Shown here one piece after another: positions 23,111-32,287 of a DNA stretch of 35,260 bases. The notes below the pieces were generated by a model, which did not search any database, was not told the origin of the DNA, and saw nothing but the letters and a program-made list of their open reading frames with translations. How positions within the stretch are numbered: position 1 is the stretch's first letter; each line of letters opens with the position of its first letter. The position numbers were made by a program, and so were the translations under genes. The stretch spans positions 1 through 35,260 of the forward strand of contig CALVKT010000037.1 of NCBI GenBank assembly GCA_944333055.1, read 5' to 3'. The DNA is from an uncultured Clostridia bacterium (lineage in GTDB: Bacteria; Bacillota; Clostridia; Christensenellales; Aristaeellaceae).

Positions 23111-23512
23111 TTACACGCGACGGCGCTTGGGCGGACGGCAGCCGTTGTGCGGAATCGGCGTCACGTCCTTGATCATGTTGACCTCCAGGCCGGCAGCCTG
23201 CAGGGAACGGATCGCGGCCTCACGGCCGGAGCCCGGGCCCTTGACGTAGACCTCGACGGTCTTGAGGCCGTACTCCATGGCCGCCTTGGCGGCGGTCTCC
23301 GCAGCGGTCTGCGCGGCGAACGGCGTGGACTTCTTGGAGCCACGGAAGCCGAGGCCGCCGGCGGAAGCCCAGCTCAGCGCATTGCCCTGGGTATCGGTCA
23401 GGGTCACGATGGTGTTGTTGAAGGAAGAGCGGATATGCGCGGCGCCGCGCTCCACGACCTTGCGCTCGCGGCGCTTGCGGACGACTTTCTTCAGCTTCTG
23501 CTTGGGTGCCAT
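23111..23512 (-). CDS. rpsK: 30S ribosomal protein S11
   Basis: S11 lies on the 30S platform near the E site. The 133-residue product shows the S11 core [45 protein letters not shown] and the C-terminal [19 protein letters not shown] chose ATG 23512 (MAPKQKLKK), with GAGGAG 9 bases upstream; a TTG two codons before is too close to that site. Gaps to rpsM (15 bases) and rpsD (24) indicate one transcript. Confidence 0.98.
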   Translation of the reverse strand: MAPKQKLKKVVRKRRERKVVERGAAHIRSSFNNTIVTLTDTQGNALSWASAGGLGFRGSKKSTPFAAQTAAETAAKAAMEYGLKTVEVYVKGPGSGREAAIRSLQAAGLEVNMIKDVTPIPHNGCRPPKRRRV

Positions 23513-23527
23513 TGTCAATCACTCCTC

Positions 23528-23899
23528 TTACTTCTTCTTCTTGCCGGCGATGGTGCGCTTGGGGCCCTTGCGGGTGCGCGCATTCTGCTTGGTGTTCTGG
23601 CCGCGGACAGGCAGGCCCTTGCGGTGACGCACGCCGCGGTAGCAGCCGATCTCCATCAGGCGCTTGATGTCCAGGCCGACGTCGCGGCGCAGATCGCCCT
23701 CGACCTTGAGGTTGTGCTCGATATATTCGCGGATCTTGTTGACATCCTGCTCGGTCAGATCCTTGACGCGGGTGTCCGGATTGACGCCGGTGGCCGCGAG
23801 GATGTCCTGAGAGGTCTTCAGGCCGATGCCGAAGATATACGTCAGTCCGATTTCGACCGGCTTCTCACGAGGCAGGTCAACGCCAGAAGTACGTGCCAT
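23528..23899 (-). CDS. rpsM: 30S ribosomal protein S13
   Basis: S13 forms intersubunit bridges in the 30S head and contacts P-site tRNA with its basic tail. The 123-residue product contains [18 protein letters not shown] (helix-hairpin-helix region), [33 protein letters not shown] and the Lys/Arg-rich tail [17 protein letters not shown]. Length and content are normal. It lies 44 bases after rpmJ and 15 before rpsK, the standard alpha-operon order. Confidence 0.98.
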   Translation of the reverse strand: MARTSGVDLPREKPVEIGLTYIFGIGLKTSQDILAATGVNPDTRVKDLTEQDVNKIREYIEHNLKVEGDLRRDVGLDIKRLMEIGCYRGVRHRKGLPVRGQNTKQNARTRKGPKRTIAGKKKK

Positions 23900-23943
23900 T
23901 GTGTTACCTCCGAATCATATATAGTGCTCTGCTGTACGCGGGA

Positions 23944-24057
23944 TCAGCCCTGCTTCTGCTTGTGCTTGGGGTTCTCGCAGATCACCATGATACGGCCCTT
24001 GCGCTTGATGATCTTGCACTTCTCACAGATAGGCTTGACAGACGGTCTTACCTTCAT
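23944..24057 (-). CDS. rpmJ: 50S ribosomal protein L36
   Basis: A 37-residue zinc-ribbon protein of the 50S subunit, too short for most gene lists. I translated it from ATG 24057: [20 protein letters not shown], then [17 protein letters not shown] and a stop at 23944-23946. The zinc ligands C11, C14, C27 and H32 are all present, so it is the zinc-binding form. GAGGAGG lies about 9 bases before the ATG. It sits between infA and rpsM, its normal place. Confidence 0.97.
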   Translation of the reverse strand: MKVRPSVKPICEKCKIIKRKGRIMVICENPKHKQKQG

Positions 24058-24085
24058 TTGTCCGTTCCTCCTCGAATTTGTTTTC

Positions 24086-24307
24086 TCAACCCTTGCTGCG
24101 CCAGGTGATGCGTCCCCTGGTCAGGTCATAGGGAGAAATTTCGACTTTGACCTTGTCGCCCGGATAGATGCGGATGAAGTTCATGCGGATCTTTCCGGAG
24201 ATCTGGGCCATAATTTTATGCCCGCCAGCCACCTCCACGCGGAAATTCGCGTTCGGCAACGCTTCGACGACGACGCCTTCTACCTCGATATTGTCGCTCT
24301 TGGGCAA
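24086..24307 (-). CDS. infA: Translation initiation factor IF-1
   Basis: IF-1 binds the 30S A site during initiation. The 73-residue OB-fold protein contains [38 protein letters not shown] and [24 protein letters not shown], an almost complete match to the family. The start codon is TTG at 24307. It places [11 protein letters not shown] at the family start, it has AAGGAGGG 6-7 bases upstream, and no ATG or GTG lies in a suitable position. The gene lies 2 bases after the KOW gene stop, so coupling is likely. The low-efficiency TTG may tune the level of the factor. Confidence 0.97.
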   Translation of the reverse strand: MPKSDNIEVEGVVVEALPNANFRVEVAGGHKIMAQISGKIRMNFIRIYPGDKVKVEISPYDLTRGRITWRSKG

Positions 24308-24309
24308 CG

Positions 24310-24612
24310 TTAACCCTCCTTACGCGGCAACAATGCCTCTTGATAGCCGATAGCATCCAGTTTATTTCGCACCTCAGAGTCAAAAATCCTCTTTTTTGCA
24401 AAAATTTTTTCCCGAATTTCTTCAAGAACTTCAGGTTTTGCCACCAGATGCTTGATCTTCTTCTTTTTGGGATTGTCTACTTTCCTCTGACAGCCGTTTG
24501 CGATGGCCACATAATCCTCGTCGATCACGTCCACGACCACGAAGTAATGCCCCTGGTCGCGGCCCGCGCGCGAGAAGACCACCCTTCCAACTTCCATGGG
24601 AAACGAATTCAT
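24310..24612 (-). CDS. KOW-domain RNA-binding protein (L14e/L6e/L27e-like)
   Basis: A 100-residue protein with an N-terminal KOW-type SH3-like fold. [35 protein letters not shown] (6-40) is followed by [15 protein letters not shown] (42-56) and a helical, charged C-terminus. Proteins of this kind (COG2163, related to eukaryotic L14e/L6e) are commonly found between map and infA in Firmicutes and are thought to bind rRNA, but their job is not settled. ATG 24612 overlaps the map stop in an ATGA arrangement and has AGGAGGAG upstream. The position inside the spc-alpha cluster points to ribosome function. Confidence 0.88.
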   Translation of the reverse strand: MNSFPMEVGRVVFSRAGRDQGHYFVVVDVIDEDYVAIANGCQRKVDNPKKKKIKHLVAKPEVLEEIREKIFAKKRIFDSEVRNKLDAIGYQEALLPRKEG

Positions 24613-25382
24613 CGCTTCTCCTCCTGATGATAGCCCGGATACGAGAGCAGTTCGGGCTCGCCGTCCGTGATGAGGACGGTGTGTTCATAATGGGAGCAGA
24701 GGCTGCCGTCGGCGGTGACGACCGTCCAGCCGTCGCGCAGCGTCTTGACGTGATAGTCGCCCGCTGCGATCATCGGCTCGATACAGATCGTCATGCCGCG
24801 GCGAAGCCGCATGCCATGCCCCGGTATGCCGTAATTGGGCACCTGGGGATCTTCGTGCATCTCCCGTCCAATGCCATGCCCGCAGAGCGCGCGCACCGTA
24901 GAAAATCCGCGGGCCTCGACGTACTGCTGAACCGCATGGCCGATATCACTGATTCTGTTGCCTTCGCGCGCGACTTTGAGCGCTTCGAAGAAACTCTCCT
25001 GTGTGACATCCATCAGCCGCTGCGCCTGGGCGGAGACCTGACCGACCGGCGCGGTGAACGCGCTGTCGGACTGCCATCCGTCGAGAATCAAACCACAGTC
25101 GACTGAGATGATTTGACCCTCTTTAAGCACAGTCTTCTTCGACGGGATGCCGTGCACAACCTGGCTGTCCACGGACGCACAGATCGAGGCAGGGTATCCT
25201 TGGTAGTGGAGGAAGGAGGGAATGGCCCCGAAGGACCGGATGAGCTTCTCAGCGAACTGATCGAGCTCATGCGTGGTCACTCCGGGTTCAATCCTTCCGC
25301 GAAGCTGCGTGAGCACCTCGTGCAGCATGGCACCGGCCTCACGCATCTTCTCAATCTGAGCGGCATTCTTGATCGTAATCAT
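24609..25382 (-). CDS. map: Methionine aminopeptidase, type I
   Basis: MetAP removes the initiator methionine from nascent proteins. The 257-residue protein has the pita-bread fold with all five metal ligands: D95 and D106 (in SVDCG and WQSDSAFT), H169 (CGHGIG), E202 (IEPM) and E233 (YEHTVL). H77 in VVHGIPS, the substrate-side His, is also present. There is no N-terminal zinc-finger extension, so it is type Ia. ATG 25382 overlaps the adk stop by 4 bases (ATGA), and the map stop overlaps the KOW gene the same way, giving translational coupling from adk to the KOW gene. Confidence 0.97.
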   Translation of the reverse strand: MITIKNAAQIEKMREAGAMLHEVLTQLRGRIEPGVTTHELDQFAEKLIRSFGAIPSFLHYQGYPASICASVDSQVVHGIPSKKTVLKEGQIISVDCGLILDGWQSDSAFTAPVGQVSAQAQRLMDVTQESFFEALKVAREGNRISDIGHAVQQYVEARGFSTVRALCGHGIGREMHEDPQVPNYGIPGHGMRLRRGMTICIEPMIAAGDYHVKTLRDGWTVVTADGSLCSHYEHTVLITDGEPELLSYPGYHQEEKR

Positions 25383-26008
25383 TTGCCTTCACCCAGCGCG
25401 CGGAGAATCGCCGCGAAGCAATCGTCCACCGGCTGCGCGCCGTCGATCTTGCGGATCAGACCGCGCTGCGTGTAAAAGCCGATGAGCGGTTCCGTCTGCG
25501 CGTGATACACGGCAAGGCGGCTGAGCACCGTCTCGGCCTTGTCGTCATCGCGCTGAACCAGCGTCTGCCCGCACTTTTCGCACGTCGTGGCGCCTGCCAG
25601 CCGGCTGACGTGATACGTGCCGCCGCAGGCGGGGCACACACGCCGGCCGGAGAGGCGCGCCACGAGCGTTTCGTCGCTCACGTCGATGTCGATCACGGCA
25701 TCGATCGAAGCAAATCCTTTCAGCGCCTGCGCCTGCGCCACGGTGCGCGGGAAGCCGTCGAGCAGAAAGCCGCCCGCACAGTCCGCATGCGCCAGACGCT
25801 CGCGCACGATGTCAATCATCACGCTGTCCGGCACGAGCTCGCCCTTGTCGATGTAGGACTTGGCGGCCAGGCCGGTCGGCGTCTGATTGCGGATCGCGCT
25901 GCGCAGAATGTCGCCGGTAGAGATCTGCGGGATACCCAGCCGCTCGCACACGCGAACGGCCTGGGTGCCCTTGCCCGCGCCGGGCGGGCCAAGAAAGATC
26001 AGATTCAT
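25379..26008 (-). CDS. adk: Adenylate kinase, zinc-binding LID form
   Basis: Adk converts ATP and AMP into two ADP. The 209-residue protein begins MNLIFLGPPGAGKGTQA, with the P-loop GPPGAGKGT at 7-15. It has STGDILR (30-36), DGFPRT (84-89) and a LID domain whose C125, C128, C143 and C146 form a zinc site, typical of Gram-positive enzymes. The ATG at 26008 has a GAGGTAAGG region upstream. It lies between secY and map, the standard spc-operon position in Firmicutes. Confidence 0.98.
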   Translation of the reverse strand: MNLIFLGPPGAGKGTQAVRVCERLGIPQISTGDILRSAIRNQTPTGLAAKSYIDKGELVPDSVMIDIVRERLAHADCAGGFLLDGFPRTVAQAQALKGFASIDAVIDIDVSDETLVARLSGRRVCPACGGTYHVSRLAGATTCEKCGQTLVQRDDDKAETVLSRLAVYHAQTEPLIGFYTQRGLIRKIDGAQPVDDCFAAILRALGEGK

Positions 26009-26034
26009 GTCCTTACCTCACGCTTCGCAGTGCA

Positions 26035-27276
26035 TTACAGGAAGCCCTTGTGGTGGCGCATGACCATCTGAGCCTCGATCTGACGAAGCGTCTCCAGCGC
26101 CACGGACACCGCAATGAGCACGGAGCTGGCGGCGAACGGCGCCTGGATGCCGAAGATCTGGGTGATGAGGGTCGGAATCGTCGCCAGAATGGCGAGGAAC
26201 AGCGCGCTGAACAGGGTCAGGCGGCTGGACACGCGAGCGAGGTAATCGCTGGTGGCACGGCCCTGACGGATGCCCGGAATCAGGCCGCCGTTCTGCTGCA
26301 TGTTCTTGCTGATATCGACCGGGTTGAACGTGATGCTGGTGTAGAAGTAGGTGAACGCGATGATGAGCACCGCCAGCACCACCTGATACCAGACGCCGTT
26401 CTGGAAGCCGATCCACCACTGGTTGATGCCGCTCGTCGGGAAGAACGCGAAGATCGTCGCAGGGAACTGCAGGATCGCGTAACCGAAGATCAGCGGCATG
26501 ACGCCGGTGGAGTTGATCTTCATCGGGATGTGCGTGGACTGGCCGCCGTACATCTTGCGGCCCACCATGCGCTTGGCATACTGCACCGGGATGCGGCGCT
26601 CGCCCATGTCCACATAGGTGATGGCCACGATCATCACCAGGAACGCGGCGACCACGGCCAGCACGGCCAGGATGCCGACGGTGCTCTGGGCGATGCCCAT
26701 GACCGCCTGACGGCCCCAGGTGAACATGTTGGACACGATGCCCGCCATGATCAGCAGGGAGATGCCGTTGCCCAGGCCCTTCTCGGTGATGCGCTCGCCG
26801 ATCCACATGGCCAGCGCGGTGCCGGCCGCCATGGAGATACCGATGACCAGATACCAGATGCCGCCGTAGGAGTTGGCGCGCATCGCAAAGACGAGACCGA
26901 CCGCCTGGATGAACGCCAGCACGACGGTCAGGTAGCGCGTCCACTCGCTGATCTTCTTGCGGCCCTCCGGACCTTCCTTCGCCAGCTTTTCCAGCGAGGG
27001 GATGGCCACGGTCAGCAGCTGCAGGATGATGCTGGAGTTGATGTACGGCGTGATGCCCATCGCCATGATGGTCATCTCCTGGAAGGAGCCGCCGGTCATC
27101 ATGTTCATGAAGTCGAGGATGGAGTAATCCCGAACCGCGCTGGCGACCGCCTCGATGTCAATGCCCGGAACCGGGATGACGCACAGCAGGCGATAGACCA
27201 GCAGCAGGCCGAAGGTGTAGAGGATCTTCTTGCGGAGCTCCGGAATGCGCCAGGCACTCTTCATCTTTTCCAGCAT
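26035..27276 (-). CDS. secY: Protein translocase subunit SecY
   Basis: SecY forms the protein-conducting channel of the Sec translocase in the cytoplasmic membrane. The 413-residue protein has about ten hydrophobic helices, the plug region after PVPGID, the GITPYINSSIILQLL signature of helix 2, EGRKKI and the cytoplasmic YAKRMVGRKMYGGQSTHIP loop, which binds the ribosome and SecA. ATG 27276 has CGAGGTGAT upstream and lies 1 base after the rplO stop. Six CotH proteins in this window would be exported through this channel. Confidence 0.97.
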   Translation of the reverse strand: MLEKMKSAWRIPELRKKILYTFGLLLVYRLLCVIPVPGIDIEAVASAVRDYSILDFMNMMTGGSFQEMTIMAMGITPYINSSIILQLLTVAIPSLEKLAKEGPEGRKKISEWTRYLTVVLAFIQAVGLVFAMRANSYGGIWYLVIGISMAAGTALAMWIGERITEKGLGNGISLLIMAGIVSNMFTWGRQAVMGIAQSTVGILAVLAVVAAFLVMIVAITYVDMGERRIPVQYAKRMVGRKMYGGQSTHIPMKINSTGVMPLIFGYAILQFPATIFAFFPTSGINQWWIGFQNGVWYQVVLAVLIIAFTYFYTSITFNPVDISKNMQQNGGLIPGIRQGRATSDYLARVSSRLTLFSALFLAILATIPTLITQIFGIQAPFAASSVLIAVSVALETLRQIEAQMVMRHHKGFL

Positions 27277-27277
27277 A

Positions 27278-27718
27278 TCAGATCACCTCGGCAGTGCCAC
27301 CAACAGCCTCGATCTTCTCCTTCGCAGAGCCGGTGAACTTCACGGCCTTCACGGTCAGCTTACGGGTCAGCTCGCCGTCGCCCAGCACCTTGAGGCCATC
27401 CAGCGCCTTGCGCACGATGCGCTTCTCCAGCAGCAGCTCAAGGGTCACTTCCGTGCCGTCCTCAAACACTTCCAGATCGGAGACGTTCACCGTGGCATAT
27501 TCCTTGGCGAAGATGTTGGTAAAGCCACGCTTGGGCAGCTGGCGGGTGAGGGGCATCTGGCCGCCCTCGAAGCCCGGACGCTTGCCGCCGCCGGAGCGGG
27601 CCTTGGCGCCCTTGTGGCCCTTGCCGGACGTCTTGCCCAGGCCGGAGCCGGTGCCGCGGCCAACGCGGCGCGCGGCGGTCGTGGAGCCCTCAGCGGGCTT
27701 CAGCTCATTCAGCTTCAT
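27278..27718 (-). CDS. rplO: 50S ribosomal protein L15
   Basis: L15 is a late-assembly protein of the 50S subunit. The 146-residue product has the Gly/Lys-rich N-terminus ([35 protein letters not shown]) and the compact C-terminal domain ([40 protein letters not shown]). Length is normal. It lies 12 bases after rpmD and 1 before secY. Confidence 0.98.
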   Translation of the reverse strand: MKLNELKPAEGSTTAARRVGRGTGSGLGKTSGKGHKGAKARSGGGKRPGFEGGQMPLTRQLPKRGFTNIFAKEYATVNVSDLEVFEDGTEVTLELLLEKRIVRKALDGLKVLGDGELTRKLTVKAVKFTGSAKEKIEAVGGTAEVI

Positions 27719-27730
27719 GGTGAACCCTCC

Positions 27731-27913
27731 TTAGTCGCTGATTTCGACCACAGACACCAGATGCTTGACCTTGAAGATCATGCCGCGGATGGACGGCGTG
27801 TCCTCAAACACCTTGGTGGAGCGGATCTTGTGCAGGCCCAGCGCCTCCACGATCTTGATGTGGTTGGGCTTGCTGGAGACCGGAGACTTCACAAGCGTAA
27901 CCTGCAATTTCAT
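27731..27913 (-). CDS. rpmD: 50S ribosomal protein L30
   Basis: A 60-residue L30 protein of the 50S subunit. MKLQVTLVKSPVSSKPNHIKI, LGLHKIRSTKVFEDTPSIRGMI and VKHLVSVVEI are the family core, and the length is normal. It lies 16 bases after rpsE and 12 before rplO. Confidence 0.97.
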   Translation of the reverse strand: MKLQVTLVKSPVSSKPNHIKIVEALGLHKIRSTKVFEDTPSIRGMIFKVKHLVSVVEISD

Positions 27914-27929
27914 CGTCTCTTCCTCCTTC

Positions 27930-28487
27930 TCAGCCGAGCAGCTCTTCGACGGTCTTGCCGCGCATCTTCGCCACTTCTTCGGCGGAGCGCAGGGAAGCGA
28001 GGCCCTCGATGGTCGCTTTCACCATGTTGATCGGGTTGTTGGAACCATAGCTCTTGGTGCGGATGTCCTTCACGCCGCACAGCTCAAGCACCGCGCGGGC
28101 CGGGCCGCCGGCGATGACGCCGGTGCCTTCCGGAGCGGGCAGGAGCAAGATCTCACCGGTGCCGAAGCGGCCGATGGTCTCATGCGGGATGGAGGTGCCC
28201 TTCAGGCTCACGTGCACGAGATGCTTCTTGGCGTCCTCGGTCGCCTTGCGGGCGGCTTCCGGGATCTCCACGGCCTTGCCGATGCCGCAGCCGACGCGGC
28301 CCTTGCCGTCGCCGATGACGACCAGCGCGGAGAAGCGCATGTTGCGGCCGCCCTTGACGGTCTTGGAGACGCGGTTGATGGCGACCATCTTCTCCTGGAA
28401 TTCGCTCTCCTGGCGGCGCTCACGGCGCGGGCCACGCTCGCGGCGCTCGCCGCGCTCGAACGGCTTCTTTTCCATTTCCTGAGGCAT
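27930..28487 (-). CDS. rpsE: 30S ribosomal protein S5
   Basis: S5 lies at the mRNA entry site and affects decoding accuracy. The 185-residue protein starts with a charged extension of about 30 residues ([19 protein letters not shown]). The S5 N-domain ([29 protein letters not shown]) and C-domain ([55 protein letters not shown]) follow. ATG 28487 has GGAGG 9 bases upstream; an ATG four codons later has less support. It lies 20 bases after rplR. Confidence 0.97.
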   Translation of the reverse strand: MPQEMEKKPFERGERRERGPRRERRQESEFQEKMVAINRVSKTVKGGRNMRFSALVVIGDGKGRVGCGIGKAVEIPEAARKATEDAKKHLVHVSLKGTSIPHETIGRFGTGEILLLPAPEGTGVIAGGPARAVLELCGVKDIRTKSYGSNNPINMVKATIEGLASLRSAEEVAKMRGKTVEELLG

Positions 28488-28507
28488 TCTTCGTATCCTC
28501 CCTTGAC

Positions 28508-28876
28508 TTAGAAGTCCAGGCCCGCTTCACGGGCGCCTGCGGCGACCTCCGCCACGCGGCCGGTGTAGACGTAGCCGCCGCGGTCGAAGACGACCTGCTT
28601 GATGCCGGCCTGCATGGCGCGCTCGGCGACGGTCTTGCCGACCAGCTTCGCGGCGCCCTTCTTGTCCAGCCCTTCGAGCTGGCCCTTGACCTGCGGGTCG
28701 AGGGTGGAGCAGGAAACCAGGGTCTTGCCGGCGACATCGTCGATCACCTGGGTGTAGATGTGATTGAGGCTGCGATACACGCACAGACGCGGCATTTCGG
28801 GCGTGCCGCTGATCTTCTTACGCACACGCTCATGACGGATCACACGGATCTCATTACGATCACGCTTGGTGAACAT
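28508..28876 (-). CDS. rplR: 50S ribosomal protein L18
   Basis: L18 binds 5S rRNA on the central protuberance. The 122-residue product contains [12 protein letters not shown]-type basic N-terminus (here [21 protein letters not shown]), [15 protein letters not shown] and [26 protein letters not shown], all typical. Length is normal. It lies between rplF (18-base gap) and rpsE (20). Confidence 0.98.
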   Translation of the reverse strand: MFTKRDRNEIRVIRHERVRKKISGTPEMPRLCVYRSLNHIYTQVIDDVAGKTLVSCSTLDPQVKGQLEGLDKKGAAKLVGKTVAERAMQAGIKQVVFDRGGYVYTGRVAEVAAGAREAGLDF

Positions 28877-28894
28877 TAGCGCTCACTCCCTTTC

Positions 28895-29437
28895 TTACTT
28901 CTTACCGGTCTTGCCTTCCTTGCGGCGGATGACCTCGGTATCATACTTGATGCCCTTGCCGTGATACGGCTCCGGCTTGCGCACCGCGCGGATGGCAGCG
29001 GCGACGTTGCCGACCTGCTGCTTGTTGATGCCGCTGACGGTGATGGTGGTCTGGTTCGGGGTGGCGAACGTGATGTTCTCCTCCGCCTCGATGATCACCG
29101 GATGGCTGTAGCCGATGGTGATGTTGAGGGTGTTGCCCTTGGCCTCGGCGCGGTAGCCGGTGCCCACCAGGTTGAGCGTCTTGGTGAAGCCGGTGCTCAC
29201 GCCCACGACCATGTTGTGGATCAGCGCGCGATACAGGCCGTGGAACGCACGGTTCTGCTTCTCGTCGTTCGGACGGCAGACGAGGATCTCGTTGCCCTCC
29301 TGCTTCACGGTGATGTTCTTGTTGACCTCCTGGGTCAGCGTGCCCTTCGGGCCCTTCACGGTGACGACGTTGTCGTCGGAAACGGTAACCGTGACGCCGG
29401 CCGGGATGGCGATCGGAGCTCTTCCGATTCGAGACAT
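28895..29437 (-). CDS. rplF: 50S ribosomal protein L6
   Basis: L6 lies near the sarcin-ricin loop and the factor-binding site of the 50S subunit. The 180-residue protein starts [19 protein letters not shown] and contains [18 protein letters not shown] and the C-terminal signature [24 protein letters not shown], normal in both length and content. It lies 29 bases after rpsH and 18 before rplR. Confidence 0.98.
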   Translation of the reverse strand: MSRIGRAPIAIPAGVTVTVSDDNVVTVKGPKGTLTQEVNKNITVKQEGNEILVCRPNDEKQNRAFHGLYRALIHNMVVGVSTGFTKTLNLVGTGYRAEAKGNTLNITIGYSHPVIIEAEENITFATPNQTTITVSGINKQQVGNVAAAIRAVRKPEPYHGKGIKYDTEVIRRKEGKTGKK

Positions 29438-29466
29438 TGTTCTTTCCTCCGTTTCAGCGTCGTCGA

Positions 29467-29865
29467 TTACCAGATGTAGGCGAGCACTTCGCCGCCGACC
29501 TTGGCCGCGCGGGCCTGCTTATCGGTCATCACACCCTTGGAGGTGGAGACGATGGCGATGCCCAGGCCGCCGAGCACGCGGGGCAGCTCCTCGCACTGCG
29601 CGTAGACGCGCAGGCCCGGCTTGCTGATGCGCTTGAGGCCAACGATGACGCTCTGCTTCTTGTCGGTGTACTTGAGGCCAATCTTAATCTGGCCGGCGAG
29701 GCCGTCGTCGATCAGGTCGACGCTCTTGATATAGCCTTCGTCGAGCAGGATCTTGGCGATGGACTTCTTCATGTTGGAAGCCGGCACCATCACGCTATCG
29801 TGCTTGGCGATTTGAGCATTGCGGATGCGGGTGAGCATATCTGCAATGGGATCGTTAACGAGCAT
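29467..29865 (-). CDS. rpsH: 30S ribosomal protein S8
   Basis: S8 binds the central domain of 16S rRNA and in E. coli represses the spc operon. The 132-residue protein has [41 protein letters not shown] and the C-terminal [34 protein letters not shown], with the rRNA-binding STSKG motif. Length is normal. It lies 12 bases after rpsN. A self-regulatory S8 site could not be seen. Confidence 0.98.
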   Translation of the reverse strand: MLVNDPIADMLTRIRNAQIAKHDSVMVPASNMKKSIAKILLDEGYIKSVDLIDDGLAGQIKIGLKYTDKKQSVIVGLKRISKPGLRVYAQCEELPRVLGGLGIAIVSTSKGVMTDKQARAAKVGGEVLAYIW

Positions 29866-29877
29866 TTCAGTCCCTCC

Positions 29878-30063
29878 TTACCAGCTGGCCTTGCGGACAC
29901 CGGGAATCTGTCCCTTGTACGCCAGTTCGCGGAAACAGATGCGGCAGACGCCGTACTTGCGAAGCACGGAGTGCGGACGGCCGCACAGGCGGCAGCGGGT
30001 GTAAGCGCGAGTCGAGAACTTCGGCTTCTTCTGCTGCTTGTTGATCATACTGGTCTTAGCCAT
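29878..30063 (-). CDS. rpsN: 30S ribosomal protein S14, zinc-binding type
   Basis: A 61-residue S14 of the 30S head in its short zinc form, with C24, C27, C40 and C43 as ligands (CRLC and CRIC). It starts [20 protein letters not shown] and ends [19 protein letters not shown] chose ATG 30063, with GGAGGAGGA about 8 bases upstream; the longer frame to 30126 runs into rplE and is not the family start. The zinc form is the usual housekeeping one in Firmicutes. Confidence 0.97.
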   Translation of the reverse strand: MAKTSMINKQQKKPKFSTRAYTRCRLCGRPHSVLRKYGVCRICFRELAYKGQIPGVRKASW

Positions 30064-30080
30064 GTGATTTGTCCTCCTCC

Positions 30081-30623
30081 TTACTTCGCAAACGGCATGC
30101 CCATCTGCGCGAGAAGTTCCTTGCACTCCTCGTCGGTGTGGGCGGTGGTCACGAAGATCATTTCCATGCCGCGCACAGTCTCCACCTTGTCATACTCGAT
30201 TTCCGGGAAGAGGAGCTGCTCGCGAATGCCCAGGGCATAGTTGCCGCGGCCGTCGAAAGCCTTCGTGGACACGCCGTGGAAGTCACGCACGCGCGGGAGG
30301 GCGATGTTCATGAGCTTATCCATGAACTCGTACATGCGCTCGCCGCGCAGGGTCACCTTCGCGCCGACGTTCATGCCCTCGCGCAGCTTGAAGTTCGCGA
30401 TGGACTTCTTGGCCTTGGTCACCATGGCCTTCTGGCCGGCGATCGCCTCCAGCTCCTTCACCGCGGCTTCCAGCGCCTTCGGGTTGTCCTTGCAGTTGCC
30501 CAGACCCATGTTGATGACGATCTTGTCGATCTTGGGGATCTGGTTTACATTCTTGTAACCGAACTTCTGCTGCAGGGCAGGAATGACTTCGGTCACGTAC
30601 TTGTCATAAAGACGCGCTTCCAT
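30081..30623 (-). CDS. rplE: 50S ribosomal protein L5
   Basis: L5 binds 5S rRNA and contacts P-site tRNA and the 30S head. The 180-residue protein has [37 protein letters not shown], the [17 protein letters not shown] segment and [21 protein letters not shown], all typical. It lies 19 bases after rplX and 17 before rpsN. Confidence 0.98.
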   Translation of the reverse strand: MEARLYDKYVTEVIPALQQKFGYKNVNQIPKIDKIVINMGLGNCKDNPKALEAAVKELEAIAGQKAMVTKAKKSIANFKLREGMNVGAKVTLRGERMYEFMDKLMNIALPRVRDFHGVSTKAFDGRGNYALGIREQLLFPEIEYDKVETVRGMEMIFVTTAHTDEECKELLAQMGMPFAK

Positions 30624-30642
30624 TTCTCAATTCCTCCTGCTC

Positions 30643-30957
30643 TTACGCTTCGATGGTCGCGCCGCACTTCTTGCACACGCGCACCTTGGTGCCGTTCTCC
30701 AGCACGCGCATGCCCACGCGTACGCCCTTCTTGCACTTGGGGCACACCAGCATCACGTTGCTGGCGTCGATCGCGGCTTCCTTCTTGATGATGCCGCCCG
30801 GCATGCCGGCCTGGCGCGGCTTCTGATGCCTGGTGGCAATGGCGACGCCTTCCACGACGATCTTGCCCGTCTTCGGGGAGGCGGTGAGGACCTTGCCCTC
30901 CTTGCCCTTGTCCTTGCCGGTGATCACAACCACCGTATCCTTGGAACGGATCTGCAT
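30643..30957 (-). CDS. rplX: 50S ribosomal protein L24, zinc-ribbon form
   Basis: L24 starts 50S assembly and sits at the tunnel exit. The 104-residue protein begins with a KOW motif (DTVVVITGKDKGKEGKVL, about 7-24). It has a C-terminal zinc ribbon with C72, C75 (CPKC) and C95, C98 (CKKC), as in many Firmicutes. Length is normal. It lies 17 bases after rplN and 19 before rplE. Confidence 0.98.
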   Translation of the reverse strand: MQIRSKDTVVVITGKDKGKEGKVLTASPKTGKIVVEGVAIATRHQKPRQAGMPGGIIKKEAAIDASNVMLVCPKCKKGVRVGMRVLENGTKVRVCKKCGATIEA

Positions 30958-30974
30958 AACTCTACGCCACCTCC

Positions 30975-31343
30975 TTACAGCACTTCCGGGGCCAGAGACA
31001 CGATCTTCATGAAGTCGTGCTCGCGCAGTTCGCGGGCCACCGGTCCAAAGATGCGGGTGCCCTTGGGCTGCTTGTCGTTGTTGATGATCACGGCAGCGTT
31101 GTCATCAAAGCGGATGTAGGAACCGTCCTTGCGGCGGTAAGACTTGTGCACACGCACGACGACAGCCTTCACGACATCGCCCTTCTTCACAACGCCGCCG
31201 GGCGTTGCGCTCTTGACGGAAGCCATGATGATATCGCCGACCGAAGCGCTCTGGCGGAAGGAACCGCCCAGAACGCGGAAGCACATAATTTCCTTGGCGC
31301 CGGTGTTATCGGCGACCTTAAGACGCGTTTGCGGCTGAATCAT
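30975..31343 (-). CDS. rplN: 50S ribosomal protein L14
   Basis: L14 forms intersubunit bridges and is the docking site of the silencing factor RsfS. The 122-residue protein is near-consensus: [57 protein letters not shown] and [20 protein letters not shown]. Length is normal. It lies 29 bases after rpsQ. Confidence 0.98.
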   Translation of the reverse strand: MIQPQTRLKVADNTGAKEIMCFRVLGGSFRQSASVGDIIMASVKSATPGGVVKKGDVVKAVVVRVHKSYRRKDGSYIRFDDNAAVIINNDKQPKGTRIFGPVARELREHDFMKIVSLAPEVL

Positions 31344-31372
31344 TGAGTTTTTTCCTCCTTATCCGACAGGGC

Positions 31373-31633
31373 TTACTTCGCCTTCTCGATGATCTCGACC
31401 AGGCGCCAGCGCTTGTCGCGGCTAAGCGGACGGGTCTCCATGATGCGCACGGTGTCGCCGATGCCACACTCGTTCTTCTCGTCATGGGCCTTGATCTTCG
31501 TGGTGCGGTTCATGATCTTGCCATACAGCGGATGGCGAACGCGATACTTGACCGCAATGGTGATGGTCTTGTCCATCTTGTCGCTGACGACGACGCCAAC
31601 GCGGGTCTTGCGCATTCCTCTCACTTCAGACAT
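31373..31633 (-). CDS. rpsQ: 30S ribosomal protein S17
   Basis: S17 is a primary 16S rRNA-binding OB-fold protein. The 86-residue product contains [59 protein letters not shown] and [12 protein letters not shown] 31633 has AAAGGAGA 8 bases upstream. It lies 19 bases after rpmC and 29 before rplN. Confidence 0.98.
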   Translation of the reverse strand: MSEVRGMRKTRVGVVVSDKMDKTITIAVKYRVRHPLYGKIMNRTTKIKAHDEKNECGIGDTVRIMETRPLSRDKRWRLVEIIEKAK

Positions 31634-31652
31634 GTCTGTGTCTCCTTTCAGA

Positions 31653-31853
31653 TTACGCCTGAGCCTTCAGCTCGAGGGCGCGCAGCGCGGTCTTGGCACG
31701 GGCGATGTTGCGCTTGGTGCTGGCAATCGCGGTCGTGTCCTGCAGCTGGCCGGTCGCCAGCTGGAAGCGCAGGTTGAAGAGCTCCTTCTTCAGCTCCACA
31801 ACCTTTTCGTTGAGCTCGGCAGCGGACATCTCGCTGAACTGATTCTTCTTCAT
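31653..31853 (-). CDS. rpmC: 50S ribosomal protein L29
   Basis: L29 is a small coiled-coil protein at the tunnel exit, part of the docking site for SRP and trigger factor. The 66-residue product reads [20 protein letters not shown], then [20 protein letters not shown] and a second helix ending ELKAQA. Its ATG overlaps the rplP TAA by one base (TAATG), so the two are coupled. Confidence 0.97.
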   Translation of the reverse strand: MKKNQFSEMSAAELNEKVVELKKELFNLRFQLATGQLQDTTAIASTKRNIARAKTALRALELKAQA

Positions 31854-32284
31854 TACGCTTCACCACCTTCGCTGGTCTTTTCACGGGCGATGATCTTCGT
31901 CTTGAGCGGCAGCTTGTGCTGCGCCAGACGCAGACCCTCACGGGCGTCGGCCTCGGCAATGCCCTTCACCTCAAAGAGCACGCGGCCCGGCTTGACGACG
32001 GCCACCCAGTACTCCGGGGAGCCCTTGCCGGAACCCATTCGGGTCTCAGCCGGCTTCTCGGTCACCGGCTTGTCCGGGAAGATCTTGATCCAGACCTGAC
32101 CGCCGCGCTTGGTATAGCGGGTCAGGGCGACACGGGCGGCCTCGATCTGGCGGGCAGTCACCCACGCCGGCTCAGTGGCCTGAATGCCAAAGTCGCCGTA
32201 GGCGAGGAAGTTGCCGCGCTGGGCCTTGCCCTTCATGCGGCCGCGGAAGACGCGGCGACGCTTCACTCTCTTGGGCATCAACAT
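31853..32284 (-). CDS. rplP: 50S ribosomal protein L16
   Basis: L16 shapes the A-site region of the 50S subunit. The 143-residue product begins [20 protein letters not shown] and contains [39 protein letters not shown] and [24 protein letters not shown], typical of the family. ATG 32284 has AAGGAGG upstream and lies 3 bases after the rpsC stop. It overlaps rpmC by one base. Confidence 0.98.
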   Translation of the reverse strand: MLMPKRVKRRRVFRGRMKGKAQRGNFLAYGDFGIQATEPAWVTARQIEAARVALTRYTKRGGQVWIKIFPDKPVTEKPAETRMGSGKGSPEYWVAVVKPGRVLFEVKGIAEADAREGLRLAQHKLPLKTKIIAREKTSEGGEA

Positions 32285-32287
32285 GGT

